A DNA stretch of 28,438 bases from Chara braunii (Eukaryota > Streptophyta > Charophyceae > Charales > Characeae), in assembly GCA_003427395.1 (NCBI GenBank), contig BFEA01000690.1, positions 102,798 through 131,235 of the forward strand. Reading direction: 5' to 3'. Under the pieces are notes generated by a model. It was not told where the DNA came from. It ran no database searches and was given only the letters and a program-made list of their open reading frames with translations. The translations under genes and the position numbers were made by a program. This document shows positions 20,484-28,438 of the stretch, piece by piece (within the stretch, counting starts at the first letter, position 1; each line of letters opens with the position of its first letter).

Positions 20484-21380
20484 CCGAACAAGACTGGGAT
20501 CATCAGTGATCGTGATCCACGGTTTCTCTCACAATTCTGGAAACACTTTTTCAAAGCATACGGAAGCACGCTCAAGTGTAGCATTGCATTCCACCCCCTG
20601 ACTGATGGACAAACCGAGAAGATGAACGATATTCTCCAAAGAATCCTGCGGAAGTATTGTTATCCACACCAACACGATTGGGATCAGTTGCTCACAGCCA
20701 TCGAGATCGCCATCTTCCCTTCCACTGGCATGTCCCCGTTCTACCTCGACCTTGGCAACCATCCTTGCTTGCCCTCTGACTTCTTGCTTCCTTCACAACT
20801 CAACCCCTCCACCCCCTGCCCTTCTCTCAATGAATGGGTAGCAACAATGAACCGATTCTTCAAAGAAGCTACCGAAACCCTTGAACGGACACAAGAACAA
20901 CAAGCCAATAAGACTAACAAGCCGAGACGTGACGTGTCATCAAAAAAGGGGACAAAGTCTGGCTCTCCGCCAAAACGCTTCGAACCCGAATATGGCTTGT
21001 CCAAAAAACTCTCGAACAAGTGGCTCAGAACCTTCCCCATCATTAAAAAAAAACTCCCCCGTCAATTACAAGCTCCAACTCCCTCCTGATATGAGTCGTG
21101 TCCACTCTGTCTTCCACGTAGAATACCAAAAGAATACCATGAATCCCCACTCCAATTCGCTGACCGCCCATATCCTCGACCACCACCAGTCATGTTACCC
21201 ACAGACCCTGAATTCGTCGTCGAAGCCATCATCGGGTAAAAAACTACTCAGGTATCTGACCACCCTGAACCAATCACAGAATACAAAGTTAAATGGACAG
21301 GATACCCTGACGAAGAATCCACATGGGAACCTCTTGCCAAGCTTAAAAATGTCATAAAACTTGTTTGCGCCTATGATCAC
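20484..21380 (+). pseudogene. Truncated Ty3/gypsy integrase with chromodomain
   Basis: The fragment starts inside the integrase core at NKTGIISDRDPRF, so it keeps the second catalytic Asp (20508-20510) and the Glu of DGQTEK but lacks the zinc-binding N-terminus and first Asp. A C-terminal domain follows. A frame change at the A-run around 21046-21054 leads into YKLQLPPDMSRVHSVFHVEY, and a second change near 21140 restores the first frame into a Pro-rich linker. A chromodomain (YKVKWTGYPDEESTWEPL) lies at about 21210-21365, with an in-frame TAA at 21237-21239. This is the 3' end of a chromovirus pol gene. Family knowledge: the chromodomain steers integration to particular chromatin. RT and RNase H are absent; the stem-loop array stands where they should be. 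Confidence 0.88.
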
Positions 21381-21408
21381 TCCCATCCTGTATCCTAGCT
21401 ACCCACTA

Positions 21409-21479
21409 TGCCTAAACCCTGCCTAAACCCTACCTAAACCCTGCCTAAACCCCGCCTAAACCTTGCCTCAACCCTGCCT
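21409..21479. repeat. Telomere-like 11-mer array
   Basis: About six tandem copies of CCTAAACCCTG with variants (ACCTAAACCCT, CCTCAACCCTG). Each unit contains a plant-type CCCTAAA-like core plus extra bases. It lies just after the chromodomain and may be an interstitial telomere-like repeat or a simple repeat that evolved there. Confidence 0.8.
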
Positions 21480-21991
21480 CCCTCCCTCTATCTGATCCGC
21501 TCTTGCCTTCGTCTCGCCCCGTTCTCCCATATGTCCTATGCCACATCTTTGTCCCTCCTGTCCAAGTCCTACATGTGGCCCCTGCGCGTTGCCGGCGATA
21601 ACGGATCTAATAGCCAGCGCACGATGATGATGGCATGCTGCAGCTTAGTACGTGGAAATAAGACAGCTGGTTGGCCACCATGTTGTTCCGTTTGGCTGAC
21701 ACCTTGGACTCGCAGACTTCTAGAGCAGCACCTCTAACATGGACATCAAGATCAGTCTGCGACCTGCTATCCGGATCAGACCTCATCATTAGATCGTGTA
21801 TCGGACGCAACCTACTACTGTGACAATCAAGTTGAAGCCCTCGCCGTCTACATCACAAAACTGCTGAAGACTGCTTCCTCACCACCACTTCTGTGACACC
21901 CTCCAAGACCTTCCTCAAGACATTTTTTCGCTTTTGACACTTTGTTACAGACCTTAGACGTTGTTTTCCCAGACCCCTCAGACACCCCAAC
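21480..21991. other. Non-coding stretch
   Basis: A mixed-composition region with no recognised gene; the open frame at 21531-21737 shows no motif. It may be the 3' untranslated part or LTR of the gypsy remnant, but I find no matching LTR pair or polypurine tract. Confidence 0.4.
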
Positions 21992-22223
21992 ACTTGAGCA
22001 TTGATTCCCTCATCCCTGTAGAACCTCAATAGGATTACCCTGTTATTTGTGCATTGATTCCCTCATCCCTGTAGAACCTCAATAGGATGACCCTGTTACT
22101 TGATCATTGATTCCCTCACCCCTATAGAACCTCAGTAGGATTACCCTTTTACTTGAGCATTGATTCCCTCATCCCTGTAGAACCACCATAAGATTACCTT
22201 GCCTCTTGAGCATTGATTACCTC
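21992..22223. repeat. 53-bp tandem repeat, four full copies and a partial
   Basis: The phrase CATTGATTCCCTCATCCCTG begins near 21999, 22052, 22105 and 22158, with a degenerate fifth start near 22211: a strict 53-bp period. Each unit continues GTAGAACCTCAATAGGATTA and ends CCCTGTTACTTGA. The unit end resembles the tail of the stem-loop array members upstream. Confidence 0.9.
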
Positions 22224-23711
22224 TTTCCTTTTCTGACCAGTGATCGGCCCCATTGTCGAGCGCATCGGTCCCGCACTACGCAGGGCGGGACCCTCCTGGC
22301 CGCGTAACGCAGGAGTTGGACTATTCTTCGTCGCGATACACATGGAGCTTCCACAAGCCACTCCGGCCGAGTGCGCCAGCCATACCTCTCGCGAACCCCT
22401 ATGACAAGATAGGGCCAATGCGAGGTACAACTTTACCTCCACCTGCGGGAGTTGTCACCTCCCTTCGGTGGACGTATTCCCGTCGAGCTACCAGTCTACA
22501 GTACAAAAGTTAATCAGTTGCAATCGCAGAGGTGGACCAGCCGAGGGTGTTTCTCGTATGTTGTAGCATAGGGGGTACGCGCGGTCTTACGCCTCTATCG
22601 GACCCGCACGCGAACCAACGCACTGGGGGGGCTGAAGTCCCGAGCACGACTTGTCGTCGGTCGATTTGGACGCATCGCACATACCACGCGTTACACCACA
22701 ATATTCACACACATGGAACGACACAAAACAAACAACACAACAACAATCCTAGTCTTTTTTTGTAGCCATCTCATAACCTTCCGACGCAAAAATCGGATAT
22801 GCGACACGCGCGAGACTTATATAAAACCGCGCAAACGCATAGTCTTCCCATATCGACTAGCAATGCATAATTACACAAGCAGTCACAATGATGGCGTACT
22901 ATGTAGCGCCCATAATCAAGCGGTCCCCCGTGGATCCGAATACCGCTTATGACACTCAAGTGTCAATCTCGAGGTATCAGGAGGGTCGACCCCTTCACGA
23001 TATTGCACGACTAAAGGAACAGTCGTTCGGCCCCCGCGGCACCATCGGCCCTTAGGCTGAGTGTCCCTAAGGGCAAGGCAAATAGGCTCTGCGCGGGGGG
23101 TGATTACTTCCACACGGAATCTAGGACCTGGGGTGTCCTGGACAAGTACCTCGAATCCAGGCCGAGGACCAACGTTCGACTAAGAAAGTTTAAGAAGCAA
23201 ATTGGTGAAAAGAAGGGAGCATTCTCTTTCAATCACAACCTTATTTAAACTTTAAGCGCGGACACCATAGGCCGTGTGAACACTCAAACACAGGTATGTA
23301 CGTATATATATTTATAGAGGGGAATGAAATATGTGACGATCACTTCTCACAATCCTAGTAGGACTCCTCTCAGCCATTTATATGTATGCGATCGCAGGCC
23401 GTCAACTCCAAAGTCCGAACCACAAAACATACCTGCAATCACATCAAAGAATCGACCAAAAATCCACACACTACACAGGGTCAACTCACTCGCGGTTAAT
23501 GGTCCCGAAAATCTTCGGGGAATCGTTCAGTGAAGCTTGCAACGAATTTTACATGAATTCGCTAAAGAATTAGATTTTTTCTTTGCGGAAGGTTTTACGA
23601 GGTTCGTCTTTCGTCAATAAAGTGTGTGTGCTCTTTAAGAACAAGGGTTATTGATGTTTTCCTTCGTTGACGAATTGGTGTTGATTGATAACATCATTTG
23701 ACAATCTTTTT
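22224..23711. other. Non-coding stretch with small hairpins
   Basis: No gene recognised on either strand. Visible structure includes CGACT/AGTCG at 23008-23025 and CCCTTAGG (23049-23056) pairing with CCTAAGGG (23066-23073). A TA-rich element lies near 23300-23316. Short open frames here encode nothing I recognise. Confidence 0.45.
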
Positions 23712-23893
23712 TTTCTTCGGGAAACCTCGCCGTTTTTATGGGCGTTCACTCATTAACTTTCCCTAAGGCTTTGCCGAACATTACATTTCTTTTTCTTATT
23801 TGTTTTCTTCGAGGACTTAACCATATTTGGGGGTGTTCACTCATTAACCTTCCCTGAGGTTTCAACGATGATTACAATTTTTGTTCTTCTTCG
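23712..23893. repeat. 91-bp tandem dimer
   Basis: TTCTTCGGGAAAC and then GTTCACTCATTAACTTTCCC (from about 23744) recur 91 bp later as TTCTTCGAGGAC and GTTCACTCATTAACCTTCCC. A third start (TTCTTCGTAAAC) appears at about 23886. The copies are roughly 80% alike by eye. Confidence 0.7.
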
Positions 23894-24117
23894 TAAACTT
23901 AGTTGTAAGTTGCGTAGCACCCCGTTCGCCCAAACGAGAACGGGCTCCGAAAATCAACGAACGCGAACGTTTTTTTTTTTTTGTTTTTTTTTGTTTTTTT
24001 TTTTAAGGGGTAGGGTAAGCATGGGTGGTGTCCCCGCTGCGTAGCACCCCTCCCTCGCTGCTTGTCCGGCTGCTGATCCTCCACCTGCTGCTCCTCCCCA
24101 CGCGGCTGAGTCTGGGA
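23894..24117. other. Spacer beside the hAT gene with a 13-bp direct repeat and T-tract
   Basis: TGCGTAGCACCCC occurs at 23911-23923 and again at 24038-24050. Between them are a hairpin (CCCGTTC at 23921-23927 with GAACGGG at 23938-23944) and a long T-tract (about 23971-24004). This is the 3' side of the transposase gene, where a terminal or subterminal repeat of the transposon might lie. I found no matching inverted copy beyond the 5' side. Confidence 0.5.
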
Positions 24118-26499
24118 TCATAGTCCATATCGTGTGCCTCGAACATACGGGGCGTCCTCTCTCCTCGTCCAAGACCTATCGGAGTCCGACCTCTGGTCCA
24201 CCCACTCCTCGTCGGGAATGTCATCCTCCACCTCCTCCTCATCCTCATCCTCGGCGTCAGCCTCCTCGTTGTCCTCCTCGTCCTCGACCTCCTTCGCATG
24301 CCCTAATCTCTGCATGGACCTCGATGTCGATGGCCCAGCTGGATCGTGGCGAACAATAGTGCTGCCCACCGCAGAACTGGCGCCCCCAACAGCAGGCTCG
24401 TAGTCATCAACGGCCTCGATGGCATTCGCCAAATCACCCCCCAGGTCCTCGTCCTCCCAGTCAGCTGAGAGCCTCAACCACCCTCCTGCTATCATGAGGC
24501 CCTCATCCACCCTGCTCTTGAGCCTCAAACTCCAATGTGAGGACACCAATTTGTTGGTGCGCTGGTGGTGCAACTTGTTCCTGCACTTCGTCTGCACCGG
24601 AGCCCAAGTGCTCCAGTTCCTCTCAGCAGGAGAGGAAGTCGTCCAGATCGACAGCACCTTGATCGCCAGCTCGCGGATCTCTGGATGCCCCGCCCCGTGC
24701 GCCTCCCACCACAAAACCGCATTGTCCTTCGTAGCCCGTTTCTTCGCCTGTGGGGTGCCGAGGACTCCTCTCCCGAACAGGAAGTCGTAAAGTTGGTCCA
24801 TACACTCGTCAAATCTGGTGCTTCCCTTCTTTCCAATGAGCCTCTCAACCACACTCTCAAATTGTGTCATGAGGTTGACATCACTGAATACAGTAATGTC
24901 CCTCAACTGAGGATCCAATAGGCGAGCAACAATGTGGATGGGGCTGAGCAGCATGTTTGTCCTGTTCCCGACGTCCCTGAGAATGTCGTCTCACTGCTCT
25001 GCGGTAAGAGGGGATGATCGGACGAAGCCGGGCAGTCGACAAGCCATATCGTAAATGCGTGACAAGCAGTGGACAACTTTGTCCACCTCGCGCAACACGT
25101 CATAGGGCCTCTTCATGACGGCAGTCAGCTTCCTGACGTGAGCCCAAAAGGACCTGTCAAGAACTGTTTCCTCCACGAAGAAGGCCTTGGCCCTGATGTC
25201 CCCTCGCCACACCTCCGCCTCCCACTCATGCCCTGCGACAATCCGTCTAATGGCCTTCTCGCAGACCTCCAGCCGCTGCAGCATCACGTAATGCATCCCA
25301 AACCTCGTCTGCGCCGGTCGGAGGAGGCAACTGGATTTCAAGTCCGGGAACTTCACAAGTGTCGTTCTCAGCGTTGATCTGGGCCACATGTTAACCCGGA
25401 AGAAGGTGACCACTCTGTTCGCCTTACTGATGATCTCGGCCGCCCACTCCTTGCAAATGTCGTGCATGAGGGGGTCCATGCAGTGAGCGGTGCAAGGGAT
25501 CCAATATATCTGGTTGAACTCAAGGTTCTCCCTCGGCATCCTCGCAACACTCGTGTTGCCTGCAAAAGAGTCCGTGCAGACAACCGTGATCTTCTCCACC
25601 CCCCACTCCCAGAAGAACCGCTTCCATCCGGCAACGACGGCTACAAAGTCCTTGTCCCCCTCGCTAACATTCTCGCACTTGATGAAAACAGGCTTCGACC
25701 GGCCTGCGAGGATGTAGTTCATAAGCGATCGACCACAAATGTCTGTGGTCCCATCGGTTATGAACGTGCAGCCTGTGACCTGCCAGTCATCACGGATCGC
25801 CTGCTCCTCCTCCTGCAACCTCTTGTTAAGGCGATCCAGCAACCGACACCTGAGAGGGTTGTACCCAGTAGGCACAAGAGGGTGGCTTGCTGCAGGTTGT
25901 GGTCCGTAACACGCCCGCGTGAACTTCTTGAAGCTCCTGCTCTTGGCGACATTGAACGGGATCGCGTTCTCCACGAAGAACTCACAGCAGGAGTCATCAA
26001 TCTCCTCCTGCCTTGGGTTCTTCGTGTACCTCTTGATGCTCATCTGCCTCCCTGGCCTACGTGTGCGGGCGACCTGCATGACAGCCTGCGAGGACCCAGG
26101 CCTCCCTCCACCATCGGATCCTCCTGTCACAACACCCCTCGTCCCCTCTTCCAATCCCTCCTCGCCCTCCCCACCACGTGGCTCCTTAGGCTGATCAGCA
26201 ATCCCACCTCCCCCCCCTTTGCTAGCAGGCCCAGCACCTGCCACGTAGGGAACGTCGTCGTCGTCGTCATCCCTCTCCTGCTCCAGCGCCATCTGCACCC
26301 TCGCGAGCAAATCCGGTGGCAGCTGTGCACCGATGCGATGCAGCCTCTTCCAAATGGAGAGGTTCGAACCCGAACACTTGGCTGACGCCCTCGCCAAAAT
26401 GAAGTGCTCCCACGCACGCTTCTGGTTCCCTTTGTACTCCTTGTTGCAGATCTTGCAGCGCAGCCTTCTCGACCCGCGAGAATTGCCCGTCAGCATCAT
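24118..26499 (-). pseudogene. BED-finger hAT transposase, one internal stop
   Basis: A single frame of 793 codons with one TGA (24991-24993, codon 503), otherwise open. N-terminus: BED-type zinc finger with CKIC (C-x2-C) and WEH. Then an acidic/Gly-rich linker, a DUF659-like core with TFITDGTTD and VVCTDSFAGN (candidate catalytic Asp residues) and CTAHCMD. The C-terminal hAT dimerisation region has LWWEAHG, with a candidate Glu, and SSPAERNWSTW followed by KCRNKLHHQR. The last 70 residues are acidic. Domain sequence passes straight through the stop, where TGA could derive from TGG or CGA. The start ATG at 26499 is just before the BED finger and fits. Role: cut-and-paste transposition, with BED binding the transposon ends. 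Length is in the usual range for plant hATs. Likely a recently disabled copy. Confidence 0.9.
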
Positions 26500-26666
26500 G
26501 CCCAGGAGTCACCCAACTCCACACCACGTGGTCCCTTGGACAGGTCATGTCCTCCTCGAATGGCTCCTGCTGCTCCTCGTTCCCTATGTCACCCGACAAC
26601 AGACGCAGTGGGCGGGGATGTGGGGAGCGTGATCGTGGGGCTGCTACCGTGGGAAGTGATGATGTG
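26500..26666 (-). other. Upstream region of the hAT transposase
   Basis: A short mixed-composition stretch before the transposase start, with a CACGTG core at 26524-26529. No clear TATA element or splice signal was identified. Confidence 0.35.
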
Positions 26667-26880
26667 GCACCTTCTCACATGGCAGCTGCCGACGTGGCGG
26701 TTGCTGATGTGGCAGCTACTGACGTGGCAACTGCTCTGTCACCTGCTGACATGGAGGTCGCTGACGTGGCGGCTGCTGGGCCTTGTCTGCTGACGTGGCG
26801 GCTGCTGTGTCACCTGCTGACGTAGCTGCTGTTGTCGAGGGACCTGCTGACGTCGCTATTCTTGACATGGCAGCTGCACA
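26667..26880. repeat. Array of TGACGTGGC-like motifs
   Basis: About nine copies of a TGAYRTGGC-like core sit in units of roughly 15 bp or multiples, often as GCTGACGTGGCGGCTGCT (for example near 26719, 26762 and 26790; variants near 26690, 26705, 26748, 26818, 26848 and 26863). Read on plus in one frame the units give repeated Ala-Asp-Val-Ala, but the frame does not hold, so I treat it as non-coding. The array lies 170-380 bp upstream of the hAT start codon. Confidence 0.8.
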
Positions 26881-26954
26881 TCCTCCGGCGGTCGTGGCAA
26901 CTGCGGTCCTGCGCATGCACGACGCTGTTCACGGGTGTGAGAAACGGAAACATG

Positions 26955-27702
26955 TAAAAAAAAAAAAAAAAAAAAAACACATGGAGGACGACGACAGGAG
27001 GAAGAGCAAGAAGAAGATGAAGAGATGGAGGATGAGGAGGAGGAGGGAAGAAGATGAAGGAGTACAAGAAGGGAGAAGGACAAGGAGAGATGAATGAGAA
27101 GAAGAGGATATGGAGGACGAGGAGAAAAGAAGAAGAAGTACAACAACAAGAGGAGGAGAGGAAGAAGAAGATGGCGAGAAGAAGAAGAAGAAGAGGAGGA
27201 GGAGGAGGAGAAGAAGAAGATGATGATGACGAAAGGAGGAGTAGGAGAAGACTATGAGGAGGAGGAGATGAAGAAGATGACGAAGAGGAGGAGAAGAAGA
27301 AGAAGAAGAAGAAGAAGAAGAAGAAGAAGAAGAAGAAGAAGAAGAAGAAGAAGAGGAGGAGGAGGAGAAGAAGACGTTGATGAGGAGGATGAGATGACGA
27401 GGAGGAGGTCGAGGCGGAGGGAAAGGTGAAGATGTCGAAAGGAGGAGGAGGAGGAGGAGGAGGAGGAGGAGAAGGAGGAGGAGAAAACGAAGAAGAAGAA
27501 GATGATGACGAAAGGAGGAGGAGAAGGAAGAGAAGACGACGAGGAGGAGGAGATGAAAAAGATGACGACGAGGAGGAGAAGAAGGAGAAGAAGTAGAGGA
27601 GAAGAAGAAGTTGATGAGGAGGAGGAGAAGAAGAAGAAGACGATGAAGAAAGGAAGAGGACGAGGCGGAGGAGGAGGAGGAGGAGGAGAAGGAGGAGAGC
27701 AG

Positions 27703-27739
<37 letters not shown>

Positions 27740-28438
27740 AGAAGAAGAAGAAGAAGAAGAAGAAGAAGAGTATGAAAAAAGAAAAGAAAAAAGGTCGCGG
27801 GTCTTGACGTGGCAGCCGCGCGACGACAACGAACATAACGGGGAAGACGACGAGGAGGAGAGGGAGAAGAAGATGGGGAAGAGTAGAGGAAGATGGAGAG
27901 GACAAGAAGAAGAAGAGGAGGAGGAGAAGAAAAGGAGGAGGAGGAGGAGAAGAAGAAGAAGAAAATGATGATGACAAAAGGAGGAGGAGGAGAAGACGAG
28001 GAGGAGGAGATGAAGAAGATGACGAAGAGGAGGAGAAGAAGGGGAAGAAGAAGAAGAGAAGAAGAAGTTGATGATGCGGAGGAGAAAAAGATGAAGAAAG
28101 GAAGAGGACGAGGCCGAGGAGGAGGAGAAGAACGAGAGCAGAAGAAGAAGAAATTGGAGAAAGAATGAAGAAAATGAAGAAAAAGAAGAAAAATATGGAA
28201 AAAAAAATTAAAAAGGTCTCGTGTGCTGATGTGGCAGCTGCGCGACAGTGACGAACATGACGGGGAGGACGATGACGAGGAGAGGGAGAAGAAGATGACG
28301 AAGAGGAGGAGAAGAAGAAGAAGAAGAGGAGAAGAGGAAGTTGACGAGGAGGAGGAGAAGAAGAAGATGAAGAAAGGAAAAGGATGAGGCGGAGGAGGAG
28401 GAGGAAAAGGAGGAGAGCAGAAGAAGAAGAAAGAATGA
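26955..28438. repeat. Long polypurine AAG/AGG tract with higher-order repeat
   Basis: Nearly 1.5 kb of GA-rich DNA, almost free of pyrimidines on the plus strand for long runs, with AAG, AGG, GAT and one CAG block (about 27703-27732). Two pyrimidine-containing islands, starting AAGGTC at 27791 and 28213 and each containing TGAYGTGGCAGC and CGAACATRACGGGG, recur 422 bp apart. Open frames on both strands encode only Lys/Arg/Glu or Ser/Leu/Phe runs and are not genes. It runs to the window end. Confidence 0.9.

Noticed and set aside
25462-26385. A 307-codon plus-strand frame opposite the hAT gene
   Set aside because: The minus strand in the same place encodes clear BED-hAT motifs; the plus frame has none.
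26404-27097. Plus-strand frames with Ala-Asp-Val-Ala or Leu-Thr-Trp repeats
   Set aside because: They come from the short tandem TGACGTGGC units, change frame, and run into poly-A and polypurine DNA.
26810-28168. Several long open frames of Ser/Leu/Phe or Lys/Arg/Glu runs
   Set aside because: Any frame through AAG/AGG repeats is open; these are low-complexity artefacts.

Overview
This window is a nest of decayed transposable elements and simple-sequence DNA. I see no convincing host gene, tRNA or rRNA. The elements present are a Penelope-like element with its GIY-YIG domain upstream of the RT, a chromodomain-bearing Ty3/gypsy remnant, a plant-type Rep-helicase Helitron, a BED/hAT transposase, and CCTAAACCC telomere-like repeats. 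Together they suggest a large, repeat-rich genome of the green lineage, perhaps a streptophyte alga of the Chara type. That placement is inference from element types, not from a marker gene.

Layout. (1) 83-6192: a Penelope-like retroelement (PLE) bounded by two direct repeats (605 and 622 bp, about 97% alike), which fit the pseudo-LTRs of this class. Between them runs one long reading frame (922-5177): CCHC knuckle, coiled coil and basic region, GIY-YIG endonuclease, linker, then reverse transcriptase. It is broken by nine in-frame stops and one frameshift. (2) 6222-6530: poly-T, CT and TCAA simple repeats. (3) 6571-8010: an unrecognised pseudogene with a coiled-coil look and a Cys pair. (4) 8234-8452 is CT/TCTG repeat; 8453-10027 is AT-rich with no recognised gene. 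(5) 10154-15945: a Helitron Rep-helicase pseudogene, followed by two intact unrecognised reading frames (16020-16538 and 16544-17644). (6) 17866-18350: GATA/GA repeats, an assembly gap (17914-18182), then the complementary CT/TATC repeats and a TA tract. (7) 18587-20480: a non-coding stretch carrying at least a dozen diverged stem-loops, many with a CGT triloop on a CTCC/GGGG-like stem. It ends against (8) a truncated Ty3/gypsy integrase plus chromodomain (20484-21380). (9) 21409-22223: telomere-like 11-mers, and later a 53-bp tandem repeat. (10) 22224-24117: non-coding, with a 91-bp dimer and small hairpins. (11) 24118-26499, minus strand: a nearly intact BED-hAT transposase with one internal stop. 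(12) 26667-26880: an array of TGACGTGGC-like motifs upstream of that transposase. (13) 26955-28438: a purine-only AAG/AGG tract with a 422-bp higher-order repeat.

The elements look independent rather than cooperating. Stops in PLE, Helitron and the unknown pseudogene are mostly of the kind one C-to-T or G-to-A change would make (CAA, CAG, CGA, TGG), while frameshifts are few. This fits decay by deamination of methylated cytosine. The strongest candidate for something undescribed is the stem-loop family at 18.6-20.5 kb, whose arms change while pairing is kept. Next are the PLE's domain order with a Gag-like N-terminus, and the two intact unknown frames behind the broken Helitron.
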